From RGIG1828 sp045654685 (GTDB taxonomy: Bacteria; Bacillota; Clostridia; UMGS1810), in the NCBI GenBank assembly GCA_045654685.1, contig JAZONV010000010.1, forward strand, positions 1-64,000: 64,000 nucleotides of DNA. The letters are read 5' to 3'. This document shows, piece after piece, positions 52,000 to 60,155 of the stretch; the stretch's first letter is position 1, and each line of letters starts with the position of its first letter. The notes below the pieces were generated by a model. The model was given only the letters and a program-made list of their open reading frames with translations. It did not search any database and was not told where the DNA came from. The translations under genes and the position numbers were made by a program.

Positions 52000-52909
52000 C
52001 AATTTCTCCATTCCCTCTCAAATTATCCAAAAGTTTTAAAAATTTTTCGGGGGGTTCTTTTGAAAATTCCATATATTCTTTCGTGACGGGATGAACAAAT
52101 CCGATAACTCTTGCATGCAGAGCCTGACCTTTAAGCTCAAACGAATCGGATGGGGCATACATGGGATCACCCATAACAGGGTGCCCGATATATTTCATAT
52201 GAACCCTTATCTGATGAGTTCTTCCTGTTTCAAGAACGCATTTCACCAAGGTTGCTTTTTCAAAATATTCCAGAACTTCAAAATGAGTAACTGCTTTTTT
52301 TGAATTTATGGGAGTCACTGCCATTTTAAGTCTGTTGGAAATATCTCTTCCTATGGGAGCGTCAACTATTCCCTTTTTTGTTTTGATAATCCCTTCGCAA
52401 ACACAAATATATTCACGCTTAACTGTCTTTTCGCTTATTTGTTCCGATAATGACAGATGAGCCTCATTTGTCTTTGCAATAAGTAAAAGACCTGATGTGT
52501 CTTTGTCAATTCTGTGAACAATTCCCGGTCTCATAACGCCGTTAATTCCGCTCAAGTTTTCTCCGCAATGAAACATGACTGCGTTAACAAGTGTTCCTGA
52601 ATAATTACCCGGTGCAGGGTGCACAACCATTCCCTGGGGCTTATTCACCACGATCAGACTTTCGTCTTCATAGACAATATCAAGTGGGATATCTTCCGGA
52701 ACAATGTTTGCATTTTCCGGCTCCGGCACTTCAATATCTATTGTCTCGCCCTTCTTTAATTTGTAGTTGGTTTTCACGCATTTTCCGTTTACGGTAATGT
52801 TCCCTGAGTCTATAAGTTTCTGAATCATAGCACGGGTGAGACCGTCCACCGATATATATTTATCTATTCTTGTTCCGCCTTCTTCACATACAAGTGTTAT
52901 CTTTTCCAT
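51992..52909 (-). CDS. Ribosomal large-subunit pseudouridine synthase, RluA/RluD family
   Basis: A 305-residue pseudouridine synthase. An N-terminal S4 RNA-binding domain (TRIDKYISVDGLTRAMIQKLIDSG) is followed by the catalytic domain with VHRIDKDTSGLLLIAKT, containing the invariant Asp of the HRxDxxTSG motif. LETGRTHQIRVHMKYIGHPVMGDP is the second signature. It sits directly after lspA, the standard Firmicutes arrangement. ATG 52909 is used because GAGG lies 9 bases upstream; the gene then overlaps lspA by 26 bases. Confidence 0.93.
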   Translation of the reverse strand: MEKITLVCEEGGTRIDKYISVDGLTRAMIQKLIDSGNITVNGKCVKTNYKLKKGETIDIEVPEPENANIVPEDIPLDIVYEDESLIVVNKPQGMVVHPAPGNYSGTLVNAVMFHCGENLSGINGVMRPGIVHRIDKDTSGLLLIAKTNEAHLSLSEQISEKTVKREYICVCEGIIKTKKGIVDAPIGRDISNRLKMAVTPINSKKAVTHFEVLEYFEKATLVKCVLETGRTHQIRVHMKYIGHPVMGDPMYAPSDSFELKGQALHARVIGFVHPVTKEYMEFSKEPPEKFLKLLDNLRGNGEIDD

Positions 52910-53387
52910 CGTCATTTTCCTCATCTGAAGTTTTTATGTTTTTTTCATCATTGTCAAAAAATATAACATAAATACAAAGCAATATGCATCCGACAACAAT
53001 CAGGCAATCCGCAAAATTAAACACGGGATATTCTATAAATGTCACTTCAATCATATCCACAACATATCCTCTGAAAATTCTGTCAACAAGATTTCCCAAG
53101 GCTCCTGCATTGATTAACATAACAGAGATTTTTTCAAGACCATGTTTCATTGGACGTTTTTTGAAATACCAAAATTCCAGAGCAAAAATAACAAAAGTCA
53201 CAATAATAAAAACAGATATATGACCGTTAAAAATGCTCCAGGGTCCACCGGTATTATGGTGTCTTGTGAAATCAAGCACACCTTTAATGACAGTTACAGA
53301 TTCATACAGACTAAATTTATGAACTGTCAGATATTTTGTTATTTGATCGAAAATAATTAGCAATAATGCGCTGATTATATAAAACAT
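52884..53387 (-). CDS. lspA: Lipoprotein signal peptidase II
   Basis: A 167-residue membrane aspartyl protease with four helices that removes signal peptides from prolipoproteins. Catalytic Asp residues lie in GALGNLVDR and FNFADCLIV. The usual NxGAAFG segment reads NTGGPWSIF here, a mild variant. The C-terminal tail is highly acidic and polar (DEENDDGKDN). A client in this window is the PotD lipoprotein at 58898. Confidence 0.95.
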   Translation of the reverse strand: MFYIISALLLIIFDQITKYLTVHKFSLYESVTVIKGVLDFTRHHNTGGPWSIFNGHISVFIIVTFVIFALEFWYFKKRPMKHGLEKISVMLINAGALGNLVDRIFRGYVVDMIEVTFIEYPVFNFADCLIVVGCILLCIYVIFFDNDEKNIKTSDEENDDGKDNTCM

Positions 53388-53421
53388 AGTTCACCGCCTG
53401 AATTAAAATCAAAATATATCA

Positions 53422-53457
53422 GGGGTGTAAAAAATTCGTTTGGATTTTTTACACCCC
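53422..53457 (-). terminator. Terminator after proS (repeat-like hairpin)
   Basis: GGGGTGTAAAAAAT pairs perfectly over 14 bp with ATTTTTTACACCCC. It lies between proS and lspA on the minus strand; the U-tract (ATATATTTTG) is modest. The hairpin closely resembles the one at 61650. Confidence 0.75.
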
Positions 53458-53477
53458 ATGATTTTTAAAAGCAAGAG

Positions 53478-55181
53478 TTATTTGTTTTCGTTGATGTAGG
53501 ATATTGCAGCAGAAATTGCATCTTCTGCACTCATTTCTGCCATTTCATAACCTTTTCTCTTTATAAACTCAACCTTATTTTCACTTGCACCTTTACCAAC
53601 ATTGATTCTTACGGGAATACCGATAAGGTCTGCATCTTTGAACTTAACGCCTGCGCGTTCATTTCTGTCATCAATCAATACATCAATGCCTTTTGATTTG
53701 AGTTCATTATATATTTTTTCAGCGAGTTCTGCCTGCTCTTCATTTTTGGTGTTAACAGGAACAACAATAACATGATAGGGAGCAACAGATACGGGCCAAA
53801 CAATACCGTTTTCGTCAGATGACTGTTCAATTATTGCCGCCATACATCTGCTGACACCAATACCATAACAACCCATAATCGGAGTCTGCTCTTTTCCGTT
53901 TTCATCAAGATATGTGCATTTTAATGCATCGGTATATTTTGTGCCAAGTTTGAATATGTGACCGACTTCAATACCCTGACAGGTCTGAATTTTGTCGTTT
54001 TTACATTTTGGACAAATATCGCCAACTTCAATGTTTCTGAAATCACCAACAAATGTAGGTTCAAAATCTCTGCCCATATTAACATTTCTGAAGTGGTACA
54101 TTGTTTCGTTTGCACCAACAACCATATTTTTCATCTGTGCAACTTCGGAGTCAACCAAAACATCAACTTTAATTCCGATAGGTCCTGCAAAACCAACTTG
54201 TGCATTTGTTGCTTCGAACACTTCTTCGGGAGATGCCATTTCAAGGTCTATTGCACCAAGGTGATTTGCAAGTTTTGTTTCGTTAACTTCTCTGTCACCT
54301 CTTACCATGACAGCAACAATTTTGCCGTCTGCATTGTAGAGAAGAGTTTTTGCAAAGGCTTTTGCATCAGTTTCCAAAAATTCAACAAGTTCTTCAATGG
54401 TTCTTGAATTGGGGGTATAAATCTTTTCCAATTCCTTTTCGGCTGCTGAAGAATTCAAATCTTCCGGTACACATGCCGCTTTTTCAATGTTTGAACAGAA
54501 ACCGCAAGAGCAAAATGCTATTGTATCTTCACCAACGTCTGATTTAACCATGAATTCCTGTGAACCGGAACCACCCATTGCCCCTGAATCTGCATCAACA
54601 ATAAGATACTCAAGACCCATTTTGTCAAAAGCTTCTTTATATGCATCATACATATTCTGATATGAAATATCAAGACCTTTTTCATCTGTATCAAAACTGT
54701 ATGCATCCTTCATTATGAATTCTCTGCTTCTTATAACACCGAATCTGGGACGTCTTTCATCTCTGTATTTTGTCTGAATCTGATAAAGTGTCATTGGGAG
54801 CTGTTTGTATGATTTAACTGTGTTTTTAACAGTATCTGTAAAAATTTCTTCGTGTGTTGGTCCGAGGCAGAAATCTCTGTCGGCTCTGTCTTTGAGTCTG
54901 AACATTTCAGGACCAAACACAGTCCATCTTCCCGAATCTTCAAAATATTCCTTTGGAAGTACTGCAGACATAAGAAGTTCCTGGGCATCATGTGAGTCCA
55001 TGGAATCTCTTACTATATTTTCAATTTTCTTTAACGCTTTGAGTCCCAATGGGAGATATGAATATATGCCTGATGCAAGTTTTCTTATAAGACCTGCTCT
55101 GAGCATCAACTGATGGCTGGGAATTTCAGCCTCAGAGGGAACTTCTCTCAATGTGGGTAATAAATATTTTGATAATCTCAT
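53478..55181 (-). CDS. proS: Prolyl-tRNA synthetase
   Basis: A 567-residue class II aminoacyl-tRNA synthetase of the bacterial type. Motif 1 region PSEAEIPSHQLMLRAGLIRKLASGIYSYLPLG (residues 15-46), motif 2 TKYRDERRPRFGVIRSREFIMKDAYSF (about 136-162), and motif 3 MGCYGIGVSRCMAA. The YbaK/INS editing domain, which clears mischarged Ala-tRNA, is inserted between motifs 2 and 3. The C-terminal anticodon-binding domain begins VIVVPVNTKNEEQAELA. GAGG precedes the ATG on the minus strand. No T-box leader is present: the predicted transcript start is about 35 bases upstream. Confidence 0.98.
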   Translation of the reverse strand: MRLSKYLLPTLREVPSEAEIPSHQLMLRAGLIRKLASGIYSYLPLGLKALKKIENIVRDSMDSHDAQELLMSAVLPKEYFEDSGRWTVFGPEMFRLKDRADRDFCLGPTHEEIFTDTVKNTVKSYKQLPMTLYQIQTKYRDERRPRFGVIRSREFIMKDAYSFDTDEKGLDISYQNMYDAYKEAFDKMGLEYLIVDADSGAMGGSGSQEFMVKSDVGEDTIAFCSCGFCSNIEKAACVPEDLNSSAAEKELEKIYTPNSRTIEELVEFLETDAKAFAKTLLYNADGKIVAVMVRGDREVNETKLANHLGAIDLEMASPEEVFEATNAQVGFAGPIGIKVDVLVDSEVAQMKNMVVGANETMYHFRNVNMGRDFEPTFVGDFRNIEVGDICPKCKNDKIQTCQGIEVGHIFKLGTKYTDALKCTYLDENGKEQTPIMGCYGIGVSRCMAAIIEQSSDENGIVWPVSVAPYHVIVVPVNTKNEEQAELAEKIYNELKSKGIDVLIDDRNERAGVKFKDADLIGIPVRINVGKGASENKVEFIKRKGYEMAEMSAEDAISAAISYINENK

Positions 55182-55224
55182 TTCAATTCCTCACTTCTAT
55201 ATGTAAAAATACAAATACTACTAT

Positions 55225-55253
55225 ATTATAATAGATTTTACAGATTCTTTCAA
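55225..55253 (-). promoter_or_regulatory. Promoter of proS
   Basis: On the minus strand TTGAAA (55253-55248) and TATAAT (55230-55225), 17-bp spacer. Confidence 0.85.
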
Positions 55254-55402
55254 GTCTTTTTTAAATAAATTTGCAAATTTTATTCAAACACAAAATTTGT
55301 TAAAAAATAGTCAATTTAATGTGTTGTTGTAAATGTACAAAAAGGTGAGAAATAAGACAGAAAATATTATAATCAAAAAATATAAAAAATGCCTTAAACC
55401 TA

Positions 55403-55431
55403 TTGACAAAACATATACAAAAGAATATAAT
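55403..55431 (+). promoter_or_regulatory. Promoter of XRE-cupin-potABCD operon
   Basis: Perfect TTGACA (55403-55408) and TATAAT (55426-55431) with a 17-bp spacer. Bases 55254-55402, between the divergent promoters, hold no gene. Confidence 0.9.
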
Positions 55432-55434
55432 CAA

Positions 55435-55451
55435 GTTTAGTGTTCCTAAAC
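55435..55451 (+). promoter_or_regulatory. Operator 1, GTTTAG-N5-CTAAAC
   Basis: A perfect inverted repeat with 6-bp arms directly after the -10 and across +1. The same arms recur at 55478, and the next gene is a helix-turn-helix regulator, so autoregulation by this protein is the natural reading. Confidence 0.75.
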
Positions 55452-55477
55452 AAAAAACTTACTATTAAATACAATCG

Positions 55478-55494
55478 GTTTAGAATCACTAAAC
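55478..55494 (+). promoter_or_regulatory. Operator 2, GTTTAG-N5-CTAAAC
   Basis: Second copy of the palindrome with identical arms and a different 5-bp centre (AATCA instead of TGTTC). Centre-to-centre distance is 43 bp, about four helical turns, so two dimers would bind on the same DNA face. Confidence 0.75.
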
Positions 55495-55535
55495 TTTGCA
55501 GTTAATATTATAAAATTGCCGCGGAGGTGTTTTTT

Positions 55536-56075
55536 ATGAACATAGGCAATGAAATAAAAAGACTCAGAATAAAAAACGGATTGACCCAGGAAGAACTTGC
55601 AGACAGATGTGAGCTTTCAAAAGGGTTTATCTCACAGATTGAAAGAGATCTTGCATCTCCTTCAATTTCAACACTTTCAGATCTTTTGCAGTGTCTCGGC
55701 ACAGACCTTAAAAACTTTTTTAACAGTGCATCTGATGAAGAAGTTGTTTTTAAAGCTGAGGATGTGTTTGTTAAGGAATACAAAGATGAGGGAAGTATAA
55801 TCAACTGGATTGTTCCCAATTCTCAAAAAAATGATATGGAACCCATAATAATAGAACTTCTTCCCGGCGGTAAATCATATATTGATGATCCTCACGACGG
55901 AGAAGAATTCGGGTATGTCCTTTCAGGAAGTGTTGTTCTTCACATCGGAGATAAAAAACATCGGGTGAAGAAAAACGAAAGTTTCTATTTTAAACCCAAT
56001 GCAATTCATTACATAGAGAATAAAACAAAAACAAATTCAAAGGTGCTGTGGGTATCCACACCGCCCACATTCTGA
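55536..56075 (+). CDS. XRE-family regulator with C-terminal cupin (PuuR-like)
   Basis: A 179-residue regulator. Residues 4-60 form an XRE helix-turn-helix (IGNEIKRLRIKNGLTQEELADR, then LSKGFISQIERDLASPSISTL). Residues about 105-178 are a cupin with DPHDGEEFGYVLSGSVVLHIGD and a final region around NAIHYIENKT, a small-molecule sensor. This domain pair at the head of potABCD is standard in Firmicutes, and the ligand is presumably a polyamine. ATG 55536 follows GCGGAGG. Two palindromes at the promoter are its likely sites. Confidence 0.93.
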   Translation: MNIGNEIKRLRIKNGLTQEELADRCELSKGFISQIERDLASPSISTLSDLLQCLGTDLKNFFNSASDEEVVFKAEDVFVKEYKDEGSIINWIVPNSQKNDMEPIIIELLPGGKSYIDDPHDGEEFGYVLSGSVVLHIGDKKHRVKKNESFYFKPNAIHYIENKTKTNSKVLWVSTPPTF

Positions 56076-56090
56076 TTTGAGGTGATAAAA

Positions 56091-57128
56091 TTGGCAAAAC
56101 ATCTAATAGAACTTACAGGTCTTTGTAAAACTTTTGATGACAATGAAGTTTTAAAAGATATTAATCTATACATAAACGAAAATGAATTTCTGACACTTCT
56201 TGGTCCTTCCGGATGCGGAAAATCAACCCTTCTTCGCATAATTGCAGGGTTTGAAGCACCCACCTTCGGAAAAGTTACTTTTGAAGGTCAGGATCTTTCG
56301 GGGGTTCCTGCATATGAGCGAAAAGTCAATACTGTTTTTCAGCGCTATGCACTTTTTCCCCATCTTGATGTTTTTGATAACATTGCCTTTGGTCTTAACA
56401 TAAAAAAACTACCTAAAGACGAAATTGACCGCAAGGTCAGAAAAGTTCTGGAACTTGTGAACCTGAAAGGCTTTGAAAACCGTACCATAAGTTCTCTCTC
56501 GGGAGGTCAGCAACAGAGAATAGCCATTGCAAGAGCGATTGTAAATGAACCGAAAGTTCTTCTACTTGATGAACCATTGGCGGCTCTGGATTTAAAACTC
56601 AGACAGGGAATGCAACTTGAACTTAAAAATATGCAAAGAGAACTTGGCATCACCTTTATATATGTCACTCACGACCAGGAGGAAGCCCTAACAATGTCTG
56701 ACACGGTTGTCGTTATGAAAGAAGGAACAATTCAGCAGATAGGCACTCCAACAGATATATACAATGAACCTAAAAATGCATATGTTGCAGATTTCATAGG
56801 TGAGAGTAACATCATCAGCGCAATTATGAAACAAGATTGCCTTGTAAATATTATGGACACAGATTTTGAATGTGTTGACACAGGCTTTTCGGATAATGAA
56901 GATGTAGATGTTGTTATACGCCCCGAAGATATATATATTCTCGAACCCGACAAAGGAAAAATTCCCGGAGTTGTTGAATCGGTTATCTTCAAAGGTGTTC
57001 ACTATGAAATGGTAATAGACACAGGCAGTTTCAAATGGCTTGTTCATGATACTGCAAAATACGAGGTTGGAACTAAAGTAAGCCTCTTTGTAAAACCTTT
57101 TGATATTCACATTATGAAAAAATCTTGA
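56091..57128 (+). CDS. potA: Spermidine/putrescine ABC transporter ATP-binding protein
   Basis: A 345-residue ABC ATPase. Walker A GPSGCGKST, Q-loop VFQRYALFPH, signature LSGGQQQRIAIARA, Walker B LLLDEPLAALD and the switch His in YVTHDQEEAL are all present. The C-terminal TOBE domain (DVVIRPEDIYI) is typical of PotA/MalK-type subunits. I chose the TTG at 56091, placed correctly after TTGAGGTGAT; a GTG at 56082 is part of the ribosome site. It powers PotB/PotC. Confidence 0.95.
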   Translation: MAKHLIELTGLCKTFDDNEVLKDINLYINENEFLTLLGPSGCGKSTLLRIIAGFEAPTFGKVTFEGQDLSGVPAYERKVNTVFQRYALFPHLDVFDNIAFGLNIKKLPKDEIDRKVRKVLELVNLKGFENRTISSLSGGQQQRIAIARAIVNEPKVLLLDEPLAALDLKLRQGMQLELKNMQRELGITFIYVTHDQEEALTMSDTVVVMKEGTIQQIGTPTDIYNEPKNAYVADFIGESNIISAIMKQDCLVNIMDTDFECVDTGFSDNEDVDVVIRPEDIYILEPDKGKIPGVVESVIFKGVHYEMVIDTGSFKWLVHDTAKYEVGTKVSLFVKPFDIHIMKKS

Positions 57129-57144
57129 ATGGCGGAGAGAGAAA

Positions 57145-57990
57145 ATGTATAAAAAATCTTTGTCCTATCCTCATCTTGTATGGATGGTAGTGTTCGTAAT
57201 AGTACCGATGTTTCTCATTTTTTTGTATGCGTTCACATCCAACACCACAGACGGGAATATTTCTTTCACATTGGAAAATTTCAAAAAATGCATAGATCCC
57301 ATGTATCTTAAAATATATGCCAATTCCATATGGATAGCATTTTTGAGCGTTGTTTTTTGTCTTCTTTTGGGCTACCCTGCGGCAAAAATCCTTGCCGATA
57401 AAGACAGACGCAGAATGGCGGCAGGAAAAAAGGCAAGCGGGCTTATGATGCTTTTTGTGATGCCCATGTGGATGAATGTTATGCTCAGACTCTATTCATG
57501 GCTGACAATCCTTCAACCTGATGGTGTTTTGAATAGTTTCCTCGGTATGGTTGGTTTGCCCGGAATAAACATAATGTATACAAGAACTGCAGTAGTTCTC
57601 GGAACGGTGTATGACTTTATTCCCTTTATGATAATGCCCATATATTCGGTTCTCATAAAGATTGACGATAGTCTAATAGAAGCCGCTCAGGACCTTGGCG
57701 CAAATAAAAGCAGAGTGTTTTTCAAAGTAATACTCCCTCTGTCACTTCCCGGAATTGTTTCAGGAATAACAATGGTATTTCTGCCGGCTCTCACATCTTT
57801 CTACATTTCAGACTTTTTCAGCGGCGGACAGTTTATGCTTATCGGAAATCTCATTGAAAAGAACTTCAAAAATCCTGTGGGCAGAAACTTTGGCTCATCT
57901 CTTTCCATAATCTTAATGGGATTTGCCTTTCTTTCAATGCACGTTATGAAACTTTTCAACAAATCAAACCGACAGATGGATATGTTTTAA
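57145..57990 (+). CDS. potB: Spermidine/putrescine ABC transporter permease PotB
   Basis: A 281-residue membrane protein with six helices. The EAA loop EAAQDLGANKSRVFFKVILPLSLPGI, which docks onto PotA, lies at about residues 179-204. It begins 16 bases after potA behind GGCGGAGAG. Forms the channel with PotC. Confidence 0.94.
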   Translation: MYKKSLSYPHLVWMVVFVIVPMFLIFLYAFTSNTTDGNISFTLENFKKCIDPMYLKIYANSIWIAFLSVVFCLLLGYPAAKILADKDRRRMAAGKKASGLMMLFVMPMWMNVMLRLYSWLTILQPDGVLNSFLGMVGLPGINIMYTRTAVVLGTVYDFIPFMIMPIYSVLIKIDDSLIEAAQDLGANKSRVFFKVILPLSLPGIVSGITMVFLPALTSFYISDFFSGGQFMLIGNLIEKNFKNPVGRNFGSSLSIILMGFAFLSMHVMKLFNKSNRQMDMF

Positions 57991-58062
57991 AATAGACAAT
58001 TTAGTTTTTAAACAAGTGAAATCTTGAAGAGAATACTGACACAACTGCTTAAGGAGGAGAAA

Positions 58063-58869
58063 ATGAAAAAGAATATCTTCAGAAGTCTTTTTGAAAATAC
58101 ATATTTATTCCTTATGTTTTTATTTCTGTATTTTCCCATAGTGATGCTTATGATATTTTCATTCAATAGTGTTAAATCCACATCCAACTGGGAAGGATTT
58201 TCATTCAGATGGTATGAGCAGATGTTTTCAGATGATGCTCTTTTGGAAGCCTTTGCAAATACAATTACCATAGGCATTTTAGCGGCTGTGATTTCCTGCA
58301 TAATAGGAACTGCTGCTGCAATAGGAATTCAGGGGTATCGTTCAAAAAAGGCAAAAGGGCTCATAAATGCTCTCACAAATCTTCCGATGGTAAGTTCCGA
58401 ACTTGTTATGGGAGTATCTATGATGATACTTTTCCTTTATGTAAAAATACCTCTTGGATATGCCACACTTCTTATGTCCCACATAACATTTTGTGTGCCC
58501 TATGTCATAGTATCGGTTCTTCCCAAACTTGTTCAGCTTGACAATGGACTTTATGAGGCCGCCCTTGACCTTGGTGCAAAACCTTTTTATGCATTCAGAA
58601 AAGTGGTCATTCCCGAAATAAAACCGGGTGTAATTTCCGGACTTTTGATATCATTCACCCTTTCCATAGATGATTTTGTCATCAGTTTCTTCACAACAGG
58701 TAACGGAGTAAACAATCTTTCAATCTATATTTATTCAAGTGTCAGAAGAGGCGTAAATCCTATGTATAACGCCCTTTCAACAATAATGTTTGTGTTGGTG
58801 GCTTTGCTTCTTTTTATGATAAACAGACGCTCCGGCGGCAAAAACAATGCACCATCCATTATTCCATAA
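58063..58869 (+). CDS. potC: Spermidine/putrescine ABC transporter permease PotC
   Basis: A 268-residue, six-helix permease. N-terminal PIVMLMIFSFNSVKS and the EAA loop YEAALDLGAKPFYAFRKVVIPEIKPG match PotC. ATG 58063 follows a perfect AAGGAGG. Partner of PotB. The 72-base gap after potB holds no terminator. Confidence 0.94.
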   Translation: MKKNIFRSLFENTYLFLMFLFLYFPIVMLMIFSFNSVKSTSNWEGFSFRWYEQMFSDDALLEAFANTITIGILAAVISCIIGTAAAIGIQGYRSKKAKGLINALTNLPMVSSELVMGVSMMILFLYVKIPLGYATLLMSHITFCVPYVIVSVLPKLVQLDNGLYEAALDLGAKPFYAFRKVVIPEIKPGVISGLLISFTLSIDDFVISFFTTGNGVNNLSIYIYSSVRRGVNPMYNALSTIMFVLVALLLFMINRRSGGKNNAPSIIP

Positions 58870-58897
58870 ATCTGATAAAGTAAAGGAGATTAAAATT

Positions 58898-59947
58898 ATG
58901 AAAAAAATCATTTCAATTCTTGTTTGCCTCATTTTCACACTTTCAATCGCTTTATCCTTTGGAGGATGTTCATCCAAAACCAAACTTTTTGTATATAACG
59001 TGGGTGACTATATTCACCCTGATGTTGTAGATATGTTTGAAAAAGAACATCCCGACATTAAAGTTGTATACGAACTTTTTGACTCTGTTGAAGAAATGTA
59101 TATGAAAGTTTCAAACGGCACATCTCCATATGATGTTGTTGTTCCCTCTGACTACATGATAGAACAGATGAGAAACGAGGGAATGCTCAATAAAATTAAT
59201 TTTGAAAATATTCCCAATGCTGAAAATATTGACCCCAATATGAAAAATCTTGATTTTGACCCCACCAATGAATATGCGGTTCCATATATGTGGGGAACAA
59301 TCGGAATTCTCTACAACACAAAAATGGTGGATGATCCCGTGGACAGTTGGGACATTTTGTGGAATGAGAAGTATAAAGGCGAAATTTTCATGCTCAATCA
59401 GGAAAGAGACATGGTTTCCATCGCTCTTAAAAAATGCGGATATTCAATGAATTCAGACAATGAAAAAGAACTTGAAGAAGCAGAGAAAATTCTCAAAGAA
59501 CAAAATCCTCTTGTAAAAGCATATTGCGGTGATGAAATAAAAGATAATATGATAAACGGTAACGGTGCTCTGGCAATTGTATGGTCAGGTGATGCATATT
59601 TCTGCATAGAACAAAATCCCGATCTTGCATTTGCAATTCCCAAAGAGGGTACAAACCTTTGGTTTGACTGTATGGTAATTCCCACAACATCAACTCACCA
59701 GAAAGAGGCAGAAATGTTCATTGACTTTATGTCACGTCCCGACATTGCAAAACTCAATGCGGAGTACATAGGTTATTCAACAGCTAACGCTGCAGGAAGA
59801 GATATGCTTGAAGATAGTGTAAAAAATGATAAACTCCGCTATCCCGAACTTGATGAAGAGTTTATGTCCAAAATGGAGATTTTTGCATATAATAAAGAAC
59901 GAAACGCAAAACTCACAGAAATCTGGACAAGAGTTTTAAACAGCTGA
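58898..59947 (+). CDS. potD: Spermidine/putrescine-binding lipoprotein PotD
   Basis: A 349-residue extracytoplasmic substrate-binding lipoprotein. The signal peptide ends at a lipobox-like FGGC, with Cys about residue 24 as the lipid-modified residue. The mature part starts LFVYNVGDYIHPDVVDMFEK and has DVVVPSDYMIEQM and VPYMWGTIGILYN, which in PotD form the polyamine pocket with its acidic and aromatic residues. ATG 58898 follows AAAGGAG. Last gene of the operon; a strong terminator follows. Confidence 0.95.
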   Translation: MKKIISILVCLIFTLSIALSFGGCSSKTKLFVYNVGDYIHPDVVDMFEKEHPDIKVVYELFDSVEEMYMKVSNGTSPYDVVVPSDYMIEQMRNEGMLNKINFENIPNAENIDPNMKNLDFDPTNEYAVPYMWGTIGILYNTKMVDDPVDSWDILWNEKYKGEIFMLNQERDMVSIALKKCGYSMNSDNEKELEEAEKILKEQNPLVKAYCGDEIKDNMINGNGALAIVWSGDAYFCIEQNPDLAFAIPKEGTNLWFDCMVIPTTSTHQKEAEMFIDFMSRPDIAKLNAEYIGYSTANAAGRDMLEDSVKNDKLRYPELDEEFMSKMEIFAYNKERNAKLTEIWTRVLNS

Positions 59948-59960
59948 TATCAAAAATTAA

Positions 59961-60008
59961 ACGGGTATTTGAAAATTCGCAGAAAATTCAAATACCCGTT
60001 TGCTTTTT
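59961..60008 (+). terminator. Terminator of pot operon
   Basis: ACGGGTATTTGAA pairs perfectly over 13 bp with TTCAAATACCCGT, followed by TTGCTTTTT. Confidence 0.92.
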
Positions 60009-60070
60009 ACTGATTACTATAGGTTGTCGAAAAATGATAGATTTATTAATAAGAAGATCGGTTTTATACA

Positions 60071-60099
60071 TTTACTTAATTTTGAAAGTGTGTTATTAT
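60071..60099 (+). promoter_or_regulatory. Candidate promoter of GH20 gene
   Basis: TTTACT at 60071-60076 and TATTAT at 60094-60099, 17-bp spacer. Confidence 0.55.
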
Positions 60100-60155
60100 C
60101 TACTCACAGACAGAAACTGTGAATTTTAACAAAAGTATATCGGGAGGAAAAAACA

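Noticed and set aside
55182..55260. T-box leader for proS
   Set aside because: The predicted transcript start leaves only about 35 leader bases, far too short, and no T-box sequence is present.
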